Shown in pieces: positions 1 to 8,218 of a stretch of DNA of 64,000 nt. Origin of the DNA: Chitinophaga sp. S165 (GTDB lineage Bacteria; Bacteroidota; Bacteroidia; Chitinophagales; Chitinophagaceae). Location: the NCBI RefSeq assembly GCF_003182155.1, contig NZ_QGTG01000004.1, positions 124,001 to 188,000 of the forward strand. The letters run 5' to 3'. The notes below the pieces were generated by a model. It was given only the letters and a program-made list of their open reading frames with translations, did not search any database and was not told the origin of the DNA. Numbering within the stretch: position 1 is the first letter of the stretch; each line of letters opens with the position of its first letter. A program made the position numbers and the translations under genes.

Positions 1-639
1 GCGGAACTCATATTTATCTTTCAGTGCTGCAATTTCTTTCAGTTTACCCTGATCGCCAGCCATACCAAACACACCTTCAGTGATCACCAGGATACCGCCA
101 TTGTCACCATTCGCTTTGATCAGCTCTTCCGCACGTTTCAGCTGTTTCTCACAGTCTTCAATATCGTTGTGTTTGAATACATAACGGTGTCCCTGGTGTA
201 AACGCAGACCATCAATGATACTTGCATGGCACTCAGCATCGTAAACAATCACGTCACGACGGTTACAAACGGCATCGATCGCACTCATAATACCCTGATA
301 ACCATAGTTAAGCAGTGTAGTGTCCTCTTTACCCATGAATTCGGATAATTCTTTTTCCAGCTTCTCATGGAAATTAGTATTTCCACTCATCATACGGGCT
401 CCCATTGGAGTGGCAAGACCGTACTCCGCTGCTGCTTTCGCGTCAGTAGCACGTACCTCAGGATGGTTGGCAAGTCCCAGATAGTTATTCAGGCTCCAAA
501 CAATTTTCTCATTACCCCTGAACTTCATACGGGGACCAATTTCTCCTTCCAGCTTGGGGAAAGCGAAATAACCATGGGCTCTCTCAGAGTGTTCGCCTAT
601 AGGGCCCATGTGTTTAAGCAGTTTCTCAAAAATATCCAT
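1..639 (-). CDS. Alpha-oxoamine synthase family PLP enzyme (5' part; cysteate/serine fatty-acyltransferase or Kbl-like)
   Basis: The first 213 codons are visible on the minus strand, starting at ATG 639-637 (MDIFEKLLKHMGP), and the gene runs off the left edge. Visible family motifs are SLNNYLGLANHP near residue 50, the YDAECHASIIDG segment whose His usually stacks on PLP, and TEGVFGMAGD close to the edge. The catalytic Lys lies outside the window. The family condenses an amino acid with an acyl-CoA or acyl-ACP with loss of CO2 (Kbl, BioF, serine palmitoyltransferase, cysteate fatty-acyltransferase). The N-terminus does not resemble classical Kbl, and an SPT or cysteate-acyltransferase role is plausible. 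A phosphosulfolactate synthase homologue 6 kb away is consistent with sulfonolipid synthesis, but this is inference. Confidence 0.85.
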   Translation of the reverse strand, partial: MDIFEKLLKHMGPIGEHSERAHGYFAFPKLEGEIGPRMKFRGNEKIVWSLNNYLGLANHPEVRATDAKAAAEYGLATPMGARMMSGNTNFHEKLEKELSEFMGKEDTTLLNYGYQGIMSAIDAVCNRRDVIVYDAECHASIIDGLRLHQGHRYVFKHNDIEDCEKQLKRAEELIKANGDNGGILVITEGVFGMAGDQGKLKEIAALKDKYEFR

Positions 640-716
640 ATGTTAAATAATAATTAAGAGTGATCAACGAAAACCCGCACAAAGGTATTAAAATATTAGT
701 TTTTGTAAACTTGGGT

Positions 717-724
717 TACCTTTG
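717..724 (+). promoter_or_regulatory. Possible -7 element (TACCTTTG) upstream of the phosphatase gene
   Basis: TACCTTTG matches the Bacteroidota -7 consensus TANNTTTG and lies 19 bases before the ATG at 744. No good TTTG -33 element is seen at the expected distance, so this is a weak call. Confidence 0.4.
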
Positions 725-743
725 AAAATGTGAATAATAAATA

Positions 744-2450
744 ATGTATTTAAAGATCATGAATTGTAAATTCTTGTCGTGTGTGTTCATGGCAGCCTCT
801 CTCTTCGTTACACAACTTGCTGACGCTCAGAAAGCTACTTCGCCAAAACCCGGTTACGTTACTGCATGGAGCAAACCCAATGTGTCTAAAAAAGTGACCC
901 GTCCCAAGCTGGTGGTCGGCATCGTGGTGGATCAGATGCGCTGGGACTATCTCTACCGTTATGCTAACCGTTATACAGATGGTGGTTTTAAACGGTTATT
1001 GAAAGATGGCTTCTCCTGCGAAAATACGCTAATTAATTATACTCCCACCATTACAGCCTGTGGACATACCTGCGTCTACACCGGATCTGTACCTGCCATA
1101 CACGGTATAGTAGGTAATGACTGGTATAGCAGGGAATTAGGCAGGGATATGTACTGCGCGGAAGATTCTACCGTAAGCACTGTAGGCAGCTCCTCCAATG
1201 CCGGTAAAATGAGTCCCCGCAATATGGCTGTAACAACAATCGGTGACGAATTACGCCTGGCTACCAATTTCCAGAGTAAAGTGGTAGGCATCGCTATAAA
1301 GGACCGCGGAGCTATCCTTCCGGCTGGTCATAGCGCTACTGCCGCTTACTGGTATGACGGTAGTACCGGTAACTGGGTGACCAGTACGTATTACATGCAA
1401 CAGCTGCCTGACTGGGCTGCTGATTTTAACAGCATGAAGTGGCCGGCACGTTATCTCAGTCACCCGTGGACGACTTTATACCCTATCGAATCTTATGAGC
1501 TGAGCACAGCTGATAATAAGGCCTACGAAGGACCGTTTAAGGCCGGTAGGGCGCCTGTTTTCCCGCATGAATTGGGTGGAGAGACCGGTACACCGTTCAA
1601 GTCTATCTCTTCTACGCCTTTCGGTAACACAATGACGCTCGAATTTGCAAAGAAAGCCCTGGAAGCGTATCAACTGGGTAAAGGAGATGTGACAGATATG
1701 CTGGCTATCAGCCTGTCTTCTACCGACTATGTAGGTCACCAGTTTGGCCCTAACTCTATCGAGATCGAAGATACTTACCTGCGTCTCGATAAAGACCTGG
1801 CTACTTTCTTTAAATACCTCGATGCCAGCGTTGGTAAAGGACAATATCTTTTCTTCATCACCGCCGATCATGGCGTTGCTCATGTCCCCGGCTTTATGCA
1901 GGAAAATAAACTGCCTGGTGGCAGCTGGAGCGAAACCCGCATCGTGAACGACCTGAATAAACTGATGAAAGAACAAACCGGTGTGGATAAAGTAATTGCC
2001 GGCGCCAGTAACTATCAGTTATACCTGAATCAGGATGCTATTGCAAAAGCAGGAAAATCTTCAAAAGATGTGCGTGATCTTATTATCAATGCATTATTAA
2101 AAGATCCGGCTATCAGCAATGCTTTCCCCCTGCAGGAGCTGTCCTCAACTACACTGGCCGAACCAATGCGCACAATGATGACCAATGGTTTTAACAGAAA
2201 ACGCAGCGGCGATATTCAGATAGTTTTACAGCCCGGATATATGGACGGTGGTAAGACAGGTACCACACATGGCCTGTGGTACGCGTACGATGCTCATATA
2301 CCGCTGGTATGGATGGGATGGGGTATCAATCCAGGTAAAAGCAACCGTACAATAGGAATGACGGATATTTCTCCGACAATAGCAGCCCTTTTACATATCC
2401 AGATGCCGAGCGGTAATGCCGGACATGTAATACAAGAAGTAACCAGATAA
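744..2450 (+). CDS. pafA: PafA-type alkaline phosphatase / nucleotide pyrophosphatase superfamily protein
   Basis: Predicted secreted phosphomonoesterase of the alkaline phosphatase superfamily, like PafA of Elizabethkingia and Flavobacterium. The 568 aa protein has an N-terminal signal peptide ending near LADAQ. Visible motifs are VVDQMRWDY (metal-binding Asp near residue 63), PTITACGH with the probable catalytic Thr (about 102-108), GNDWY with the Asn that contacts phosphate, KDRG (Lys/Arg of the PafA active site), STDYVGH and TADHG (metal ligands), and THGLWY near the C-terminus. Such enzymes release phosphate from organic esters in the periplasm. A second ATG at 759 (MNCKFLS) would give a more compact signal peptide and is an equally good start. 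The gene stands alone on the plus strand, divergent from the PLP enzyme. The symbol is by family resemblance. Confidence 0.88.
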   Translation: MYLKIMNCKFLSCVFMAASLFVTQLADAQKATSPKPGYVTAWSKPNVSKKVTRPKLVVGIVVDQMRWDYLYRYANRYTDGGFKRLLKDGFSCENTLINYTPTITACGHTCVYTGSVPAIHGIVGNDWYSRELGRDMYCAEDSTVSTVGSSSNAGKMSPRNMAVTTIGDELRLATNFQSKVVGIAIKDRGAILPAGHSATAAYWYDGSTGNWVTSTYYMQQLPDWAADFNSMKWPARYLSHPWTTLYPIESYELSTADNKAYEGPFKAGRAPVFPHELGGETGTPFKSISSTPFGNTMTLEFAKKALEAYQLGKGDVTDMLAISLSSTDYVGHQFGPNSIEIEDTYLRLDKDLATFFKYLDASVGKGQYLFFITADHGVAHVPGFMQENKLPGGSWSETRIVNDLNKLMKEQTGVDKVIAGASNYQLYLNQDAIAKAGKSSKDVRDLIINALLKDPAISNAFPLQELSSTTLAEPMRTMMTNGFNRKRSGDIQIVLQPGYMDGGKTGTTHGLWYAYDAHIPLVWMGWGINPGKSNRTIGMTDISPTIAALLHIQMPSGNAGHVIQEVTR

Positions 2451-2470
2451 AAATATCTTTTCAGAGAGCC

Positions 2471-2534
2471 GGCGATTTCAGATCACGGAATTTAACAAGT
2501 TCTTGTTATATTCATTCTGCGATCTGAAATCGCC
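2471..2534. repeat. Nested inverted repeat after the phosphatase gene
   Basis: GGCGATTTCAGATC (2471-2484) is perfectly complementary to GATCTGAAATCGCC (2521-2534), a 14-base stem. Inside the loop AACAAG/CTTGTT (2494-2507) forms a second small palindrome. The structure lacks a U-run, so it is not a standard intrinsic terminator. It lies directly before the enoyl-CoA hydratase start and could be a cruciform or mRNA-end structure. Confidence 0.7.
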
Positions 2535-2543
2535 AATCTGTAA

Positions 2544-3326
2544 ATGATGGTTTTCGAACATATCCTATATGATGTTGCCAAACGTGTAGCCTCGATAACG
2601 CTACACAGGCCTGAAAAACGCAATGCGCTGAATGGCGCTATGGTAGCTGAATTACGCACTGCTTTCCAGCAGGCGGAGAAAGACCCGGAAGTGAAGGTGA
2701 TTATACTAAAAGGAGCCGGAGAGGCTTTCTGCGCTGGGGCAGACCTTGAATATCTTCAGCAATTACAGGTAAATACCAGAGAAGAAAATCTTGCCGATTC
2801 CAAAGAACTGATGCAACTCATGCAGCAGATCTACTATCATAATAAAGTGGTCATTGCTCAGGTAGAAGGACACGCTATAGCCGGTGGCTGTGGCCTCGTC
2901 ACTTTGTGTGACTTAAGCTACGTCGTGCCCGAGGCGAAACTGGGATATACAGAAGTAAAGATCGGCTTCATTCCTGCCATCGTATCCGTATTCCTGGTCA
3001 GAAAGATAGGAGAGGGGCGTGCCCGCGATCTGCTACTGACCGGAAGACTGATAACCGCTGAAAAGGCGGAGCAATATGGCCTTGTGAATGAGGTGGTCCC
3101 CGCTAAAAGCATCGCCGAATATGTTGCCAAAGTTGCAGACGATCTCTGTACCGGCGCCTCCGCCAACTCTCTGAAAGTGACCAAAAAGCTGATCACCGAT
3201 GTCTTTGATCAGCCCCTGGAAAACGCATTGGATCTGGCAGCGAGGTTGAACGCTGAAACAAGGGAACATGCTGACTGCCAACGTGGTATAAAAGCGTTCC
3301 TGGCAAAGGAAAAACTAGTGTGGTAA
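2544..3326 (+). CDS. Enoyl-CoA hydratase/isomerase family protein
   Basis: Crotonase-fold protein of 260 aa, the usual family length. Motifs: HRPEKRNALNGAM at the N-terminus, GAGEAFCAGADLEYL with the oxyanion-hole Ala/Gly segment near residue 65, and EGHAIAGGCGL (about 112-122) for the second oxyanion-hole element. Family members hydrate trans-2-enoyl-CoA or isomerise or cleave CoA thioesters. The precise substrate (fatty acid, methylglutaconyl-CoA or other) cannot be fixed from sequence. Two ATG codons sit in tandem (2544 and 2547). The gene lies between PafA and a small secreted protein, with no obvious pathway partners. Confidence 0.85.
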   Translation: MMVFEHILYDVAKRVASITLHRPEKRNALNGAMVAELRTAFQQAEKDPEVKVIILKGAGEAFCAGADLEYLQQLQVNTREENLADSKELMQLMQQIYYHNKVVIAQVEGHAIAGGCGLVTLCDLSYVVPEAKLGYTEVKIGFIPAIVSVFLVRKIGEGRARDLLLTGRLITAEKAEQYGLVNEVVPAKSIAEYVAKVADDLCTGASANSLKVTKKLITDVFDQPLENALDLAARLNAETREHADCQRGIKAFLAKEKLVW

Positions 3327-3436
3327 ACCGGTATGATTTTTTCAATATAACCTATGAAGTCAGGCATAATCATCCCTATACAAACGGGGGGAAATTATGT
3401 AAGGTAACATCCGGCCTTCACTTTAAAATATTACGG

Positions 3437-4099
3437 ATGAAATACTCAACTGTCATGCAAAAAGCTCTTTTAACACTTTTATGTTGTTGTTTGATGACCG
3501 GTAGCCTGTTTGCCCAGCGACTGGTATCAGACGCAAAGATCGTCTACAAGATCGAAACGCCACCACAGACAGATCCCTCATTTGAAGGCGGTACACTAAC
3601 GCAATATATGAAAGGACACCTGAGCAGGGTGGATATCGACTTTAAAACAGTACACTACAGCTATCTTATTAATAGCCGCGAAGAAACAGTAGTGACCCTC
3701 ATTAATAACCATGGGGATAAATACCTGATCAGGGCCGGTAAGGAAGAATATACCAAAGACCTGAAGGAATATACCCAGGTCCAATTCAAAGATGCTTCCG
3801 AAACCAAACAGATCGCCGGTTATAACTGTAAAAAGGCAATTGGTAAAATGGCGGATGGTCAGACCTTTGAGGTGTATTATACCTCCGATCTATTACCTGA
3901 AAACAAGCAATATAACCGCCGGTTCGTAAATCTGAAAGGTATTCCCCTTCAGTTTGAGATCATCAATAAAAACGGCTCCAGAATGCACGTAGTGGCGACT
4001 AAGGTTGACCTGTATGCTGTGCCGGGATCTTTCTTTGACGTGCCTAAAACGGGGTACAAAGAAATTAGCCGCGATGAATTGATGAAAATGGGAAGTTGA
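3437..4099 (+). CDS. Secreted protein of unknown function (DUF4412/GLPGLI-like)
   Basis: About 220 aa with a signal peptide (ATG 3437, or ATG 3455 for MQKALLTLLCCC) ending near GSLFAQR. After it comes a beta-rich domain with VYKIETPP, MKGHLSRVDIDF, QIAGYNCKKAIGKM and the end-piece DVPKTGYKEIS. The pattern of a secreted protein with a GYNCKKA-like segment and a late FDVPK motif resembles Bacteroidota proteins annotated DUF4412 or GLPGLI. No biochemical role is known to me. The open frame extends upstream to 3320 but that part would precede the signal peptide, so I do not include it. An intrinsic terminator follows directly. Confidence 0.7.
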   Translation: MKYSTVMQKALLTLLCCCLMTGSLFAQRLVSDAKIVYKIETPPQTDPSFEGGTLTQYMKGHLSRVDIDFKTVHYSYLINSREETVVTLINNHGDKYLIRAGKEEYTKDLKEYTQVQFKDASETKQIAGYNCKKAIGKMADGQTFEVYYTSDLLPENKQYNRRFVNLKGIPLQFEIINKNGSRMHVVATKVDLYAVPGSFFDVPKTGYKEISRDELMKMGS

Positions 4100-4124
4100 C
4101 AGACGTCAATTAACAAATAATTTG

Positions 4125-4157
4125 AAAGGGTTCTGTTTTTTAAAGGAACCCTTTTTT
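4125..4157 (+). terminator. Intrinsic terminator
   Basis: AAAGGGTTC (4125-4133) pairs with GAACCCTTT (4146-4154), followed by T residues to 4157. It ends the secreted-protein gene upstream. Confidence 0.8.
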
Positions 4158-4262
4158 GTAAACGCTGTCTCATCTTGCATTAATGACCTTCAAAACTATC
4201 TGCATCAGACCCGTGCAAACATCTCAACTTGAACCGCATTCTTAGCGGCAACCATAAACAGC

Positions 4263-4306
4263 AAAAAGAAAAAGGTCCTGTCTCAGACGGGACCTTTTTC
4301 TTTTTA
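4263..4306. terminator. Strong bidirectional terminator hairpin
   Basis: AAAGAAAAAGGTCC pairs with GGACCTTTTTCTTT, and the inner TGTCT/AGACG extends the stem almost to closure. It has a T-rich tail on both strands and sits between the 3' ends of two convergent genes. Confidence 0.8.
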
Positions 4307-4331
4307 TGCAGAGTGCAAATTGTCAATGTGA

Positions 4332-4715
4332 TCAGTTCTTCCTTAATGGAAGCACTATGTGCAGCTGATGAAAGTTCATGTTGGAAGGCTGCTGTATCTG
4401 TGTAGCATATGGCAATACATATGTTACGTTCCCTTTCTTGATAGTCATTACTGACTTAAAGTTCCAGGAATTATTTTCAGACAGTTTAAAGCTGGAGCTC
4501 ATAGCACCGTGGAAACGAAACCCTGCATCAAGGCTCAGGTTTGTCTTACCAGACAAATTTGCCAGGGAGATCTTAGTTTCGTTCTTCTTTATCTTGTCTT
4601 TATTATCGGAGGTTAAATTATCGTTCGCGGTAGCTGTCAGCCCTGAGATGACCAGAATGCCAGCCAATAAAAAAGACAATGAAAAGGTCTGCAATATGTT
4701 AGTTATCTGTTTCAT
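4332..4715 (-). CDS. Small exported hypothetical protein
   Basis: I do not recognise the family. The 127 aa product starts at MKQITNILQTF and has a hydrophobic signal segment (SLSFLLAGILVISGLTATAN). A charged linker follows (KDKIKKNETK) and then a beta-type region with LSLDAGFRFHG and WNFKSVMTIKKG, ending HQLHIVLPLRKN. An upstream in-frame ATG at 4733 adds six residues before the signal and is less likely. It is monocistronic and divergent from the TPR gene. Confidence 0.6.
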   Translation of the reverse strand: MKQITNILQTFSLSFLLAGILVISGLTATANDNLTSDNKDKIKKNETKISLANLSGKTNLSLDAGFRFHGAMSSSFKLSENNSWNFKSVMTIKKGNVTYVLPYATQIQQPSNMNFHQLHIVLPLRKN

Positions 4716-4868
4716 TGTATCACAAATGTACAAACTTTTCTATATATTATATAACAAATTCTTAACGAAGATACGAAAAATTCCTAAAGTAATGTTAAAT
4801 AATTTAGACCGATCTGGGATATCCGGAGTGATAAACGCCCGATTCGAAAAATACTTATATTTACATTA

Positions 4869-6299
4869 ATGAATCAAGACTTTCCATTTTTAAACGACGA
4901 TTTTGAGGAGTTAAGAGACTTGTTGCAGCAGTTTGAAAACCTGAAAGCTGGCCAGTCTCATTCCTTTCTCGACGAGGATTCTTTCGAACTGATCATAGAC
5001 TACTATGATGAGCATGACGAACTTCCTAATGCCATGCAGGCTGCCGAAATCGCCATTGAACAGTTCCCTTATTCTTCCACTCTCTTACTCAAAAAGGCCA
5101 ATCTACTCATAGAATCAAAGAAATACCAGGAAGCAATGGACCTGCTCGAAAAAGCAGCCATACTGGATAGTACCGATATCAACCTGTACATTCTGCAAAC
5201 TGACGTATACCTCGCAATGAACCAGCACGAAAAGGCTGCAGCCTTGCTGGAAGAGCAGATAGCAGTTTTTGAAGGAGAAGATAAGACCGAATTATTACTG
5301 GAACTGGCAGATGTTTATGACGACTGTGAAGAGTTTGAAAAGGTTTTTGACTGTTTGCGCTTAACGCTCGAACACGCTCCCAATAATGAAGAGGCCCTGC
5401 ACAAGATCTGCTTCTGGACCGAGTTTACCGGCCGGAACGAAGAAAGTATCCGCCTCCATACTAACATCATCAACGAACATCCCTACAACCAGCTGGCCTG
5501 GTTTAATCTCGGTACCGCTTACCAGGGACTTAAGTTGTACGAAAAAGCAATCGATGCTTATCAGTACGCTATCGTTATTGATGAGAAATTTGACTATGCC
5601 TACCGCAATATGGGCGATGCCTATATCAGGTTGCGTAAATATGCAGAAGCAATTGACGTGCTGAAAAAGCACCTTGAAATTGCCAAACCGGAAGACGTTA
5701 TCTACGAGGCCATCGGCCATTGTTACGAACGTCAGCGTAAATACACCCAGGCCCGCTATTACTACCGTAAAGCATCCCATCTTAGCCCCAGCGATGATAA
5801 GCTGTACTATAAGATCGGTATTGCTTATATGACCGAAGCCAACTGGGAAAACGCCATCAAGTCCATTATGAGCGCTATCAAAATAAATAAGAACAGCGCC
5901 GAATACCTGATCGCACTGGGCCAGTGCTACCTTGAACTGGACAAAGACAAAGAAGGCCTGATCCACCTCCTGGCCGCTGTTCGTATACGCCCGTCAAGCA
6001 TTACCACATGGCAGGAATTTATCCGCGGACTGTATATTTCCGGTTTCTTCGACGAAGCGCTGATACAGCTTGAAGCCGCTACACAAAAAGTAGGACATAA
6101 GCCTGTTCTGCAATACTACCGGGCAGCTATCATGTTCGCTACCGGCAAGTCCAAAGAAGGTATGTTACAGCTGGAAACAGCCCTGCAGGTCAATGCAAAA
6201 CATGTGAAGAAACTCATCGAGCTCGACCCGACTTTATTGCAACATCCAGGTATCGTAGAACTGATCACCAGGTATAAACGCACTAAAAAAGGGAAGTAA
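4869..6299 (+). CDS. Tetratricopeptide repeat protein
   Basis: The 476 aa acidic protein has no signal peptide and is built of TPR-type helical pairs almost throughout. Clear units include SSTLLLKKANLLIESKKYQEAM, NQLAWFNLGTAYQGLKLYEKA, FDYAYRNMGDAYIRLRKYAEA and VIYEAIGHCYERQRKYTQA. TPR arrays bind partner proteins; no catalytic domain is visible and the partner is unknown. A TATATTTA box (4857-4864) similar to the -7 element sits four bases before the ATG, so a very short 5' UTR is possible. A Y-shaped terminator follows. Confidence 0.85.
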   Translation: MNQDFPFLNDDFEELRDLLQQFENLKAGQSHSFLDEDSFELIIDYYDEHDELPNAMQAAEIAIEQFPYSSTLLLKKANLLIESKKYQEAMDLLEKAAILDSTDINLYILQTDVYLAMNQHEKAAALLEEQIAVFEGEDKTELLLELADVYDDCEEFEKVFDCLRLTLEHAPNNEEALHKICFWTEFTGRNEESIRLHTNIINEHPYNQLAWFNLGTAYQGLKLYEKAIDAYQYAIVIDEKFDYAYRNMGDAYIRLRKYAEAIDVLKKHLEIAKPEDVIYEAIGHCYERQRKYTQARYYYRKASHLSPSDDKLYYKIGIAYMTEANWENAIKSIMSAIKINKNSAEYLIALGQCYLELDKDKEGLIHLLAAVRIRPSSITTWQEFIRGLYISGFFDEALIQLEAATQKVGHKPVLQYYRAAIMFATGKSKEGMLQLETALQVNAKHVKKLIELDPTLLQHPGIVELITRYKRTKKGK

Positions 6300-6333
6300 T
6301 AAACCTATTATCAGGAACTACTGTTCCTTAAAT

Positions 6334-6381
6334 GCGTAATATAACGTGCTGTAATTTAGCACTATATATTACGCGTTTTTT
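6334..6381 (+). terminator. Intrinsic terminator with nested hairpin
   Basis: GCGTAATATA (6334-6343) pairs with TATATTACGC (6365-6374). The inner GTGCT/AGCAC forms a second stem and a run of T follows. Confidence 0.8.
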
Positions 6382-6446
6382 GTTTTAATTTGTTGGTATT
6401 TAGTATCTTATGAGATAGGAAAATTTCTTTACGATAAAATCCTTTA

Positions 6447-6480
6447 TTTGAAACTCTTTAACCGGAATATGTTAATTTTG
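6447..6480 (+). promoter_or_regulatory. Promoter of the phosphosulfolactate synthase-aroE operon
   Basis: TTTG (6447-6450), a 22-base spacer, then TAATTTTG (6473-6480). The spacer is slightly long for the Bacteroidota consensus. The transcript would carry a leader of about 90 bases. Confidence 0.55.
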
Positions 6481-6578
6481 CGCCGGTTTTAATAAAGATG
6501 GGTAGTTCCCTATTCCGGAAAACCAGTGAAGTATAGCTGTTTGGTTTACAGACACTCAAGACGAAAAAAAACGTTCAA

Positions 6579-7343
6579 ATGAATTTTAATCTGACACAAA
6601 TTCCCGATCGGACAAAGAAACCTCGTAACCATGGGTTGACCATGGTGATGGATAAAGGATTAAGTTTGGAAGAAGCTAAGAACTTTTTATCGGTAGCGTC
6701 TCCTCATGTCGATATCCTTAAGCTGGGTTTCGGAACTTCGTTTGTAACACCTAACCTGCGCCAGAAAATTGAATTATACCAGTCTGCCAACATCCCTGTA
6801 TATTTCGGCGGAACTTTATTTGAAGCATTTTTAATCCGTAATCAGTTCGATGAATTTGTTAGTGTGATCAAAGATTACGGTATCAAACATATTGAAGTAT
6901 CTGATGGTTCCATTACCATCCCGCATGCTGAAAAATGCGGTTATATCGAGAAACTGGCCAAGATTGCTGTCGTGCTGAGTGAAGTAGGTTCTAAAGATGC
7001 AGAACATATCATCCCTCCCTACAAATGGATCGAACTGATGAACGCTGAACTGGGCGCTGGTGCTACCTATGTGATCGCTGAAGCCCGTGAGAGCGGTAAC
7101 GTAGGTATCTATCGTGGTTCCGGTGAAGTAAGGGAAGGCCTGGTACAGGAAATCCTGACCAAAGTCCCTTCAGAAAAGATCATCTGGGAAGCGCCACAAA
7201 AAGCGCAGCAGTTATATTTCCTGGAGCTGATCGGTTGTAACGTGAACCTGGGTAACCTCGCACCTCATGAAGTGATCTCCCTGGAAGCAATGCGTATCGG
7301 TCTTAGAGGAGATACTTTCCACCTGTTCCTGGATAAAGCATAA
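6579..7343 (+). CDS. Phosphosulfolactate synthase family protein (ComA-like)
   Basis: 254 aa, a TIM-barrel-type protein of the ComA family. ComA adds sulfite to phosphoenolpyruvate to give (R)-2-phospho-3-sulfolactate, the first step towards sulfopyruvate, coenzyme M or cysteate. Visible features: KPRNHGLTMVMDKGLSL at residues 14-30, VDILKLGFGTSF near 44-55, HIEVSDGSI near 107-115, and the phosphate-binding-like EARESGNVGIYRGSG near 166-180. Coenzyme M is not expected in this phylum, so a sulfonate precursor role such as cysteate for sulfonolipids is my inference. aroE starts 10 bases downstream, so the two are probably co-transcribed. Confidence 0.85.
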   Translation: MNFNLTQIPDRTKKPRNHGLTMVMDKGLSLEEAKNFLSVASPHVDILKLGFGTSFVTPNLRQKIELYQSANIPVYFGGTLFEAFLIRNQFDEFVSVIKDYGIKHIEVSDGSITIPHAEKCGYIEKLAKIAVVLSEVGSKDAEHIIPPYKWIELMNAELGAGATYVIAEARESGNVGIYRGSGEVREGLVQEILTKVPSEKIIWEAPQKAQQLYFLELIGCNVNLGNLAPHEVISLEAMRIGLRGDTFHLFLDKA

Positions 7344-7352
7344 TCAATCTTT

Positions 7353-8087
7353 ATGAGGGTTTACGGTCTTATCGGATATCCGCTCAGTCACTCATTCTCC
7401 AAAGGCTTTTTCGCCGAGAAGTTTGCCCGTGAAGGTATCAAAGAATGTATGTACGAAAGCTTCCCTATACCAGCTATAGAGGAACTGCCGGCTTTAATAG
7501 CACAACAGACAGACCTGCAAGGGCTGAACGTTACCATTCCCTACAAGCAGGTGGTAATGCCTTACCTCGATGAACTAAGTCCTGCCGCTGCGCAGATAGG
7601 TGCTGTTAACTGCATCCGGTTCAAAGATGGTCGCAGGGTAGGTTATAACACAGATGCTATCGGCTTCAGAAGATCGTTGGAACCTCTACTGAAATCTCAT
7701 CATAATAAGGCCCTGGTACTTGGTACAGGTGGAGCGGCCAAAGCCGTACAATACGTGCTGGAAAACCTGAACATCCCTTATAAACTGGTGAGCCGCCAGG
7801 CTGGTGCTGATACGATCGCTTATGAACAACTCGATGCCGGTATGATGGCTTCCCATACGCTCATCATCAACACGACCCCCTTAGGTATGTACCCTAATGT
7901 CGATGCTGCACCTGCGTTACCATATGAGCAACTGACAGATAAACATTTGTTGTACGATCTTATCTATAATCCCGCAGTAACAGCTTTCCTTCAGAAAGGC
8001 GTCGACAAAGGAGCTACTATCAAGAATGGTCATGAAATGCTCATCCTACAGGCCGAAGCAAGCTGGGAGATCTGGAATGAACGATAG
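7353..8087 (+). CDS. aroE: Shikimate dehydrogenase
   Basis: NADPH-dependent reduction of 3-dehydroshikimate to shikimate in aromatic amino-acid synthesis. The 244 aa length is at the short end for AroE. Motifs in order: GYPLSHSFSKGFF (shikimate-binding Ser pair, residues 8-20), NVTIPYK (catalytic Lys), GAVNCI, GYNTDAIGF (catalytic Asp), LGTGGAAKAV (nucleotide-binding glycine loop), INTTPLGMYP, and NGHEMLILQA at the C-terminus. It begins 10 bases after the ComA-like gene and is followed by a terminator. Confidence 0.95.
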   Translation: MRVYGLIGYPLSHSFSKGFFAEKFAREGIKECMYESFPIPAIEELPALIAQQTDLQGLNVTIPYKQVVMPYLDELSPAAAQIGAVNCIRFKDGRRVGYNTDAIGFRRSLEPLLKSHHNKALVLGTGGAAKAVQYVLENLNIPYKLVSRQAGADTIAYEQLDAGMMASHTLIINTTPLGMYPNVDAAPALPYEQLTDKHLLYDLIYNPAVTAFLQKGVDKGATIKNGHEMLILQAEASWEIWNER

Positions 8088-8124
8088 AAGTAAGGTTAAA
8101 ATGTTAATAACTAACATCATTATA

Positions 8125-8156
8125 AAAGAAAAGCTCCCATTAGGAGCTTTTTCTTT
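8125..8156. terminator. Bidirectional terminator after aroE
   Basis: AAAGAAAAGCTCC (8125-8137), loop CATTA, GGAGCTTTTTCTTT (8143-8156). It separates aroE from the convergent methyltransferase gene. Confidence 0.85.
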
Positions 8157-8218
8157 TTATCGTTATAAATTATTCTTTCGGTAGATGATCTTATGACGAT
8201 TCACATCAATGCTCTTCA

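Noticed and set aside
367-657. Open frame on the plus strand opposite the PLP enzyme
   Set aside because: Shadow of the minus-strand gene, whose family motifs are clear.
701-724. TTTTG and TACCTTTG as a full promoter for the phosphatase gene
   Set aside because: Spacer is only 11 bases, too short; only the -7 element is kept as a weak call.
5361-5966. 201-codon open frame opposite the TPR gene
   Set aside because: Antisense shadow with no independent motif or promoter.
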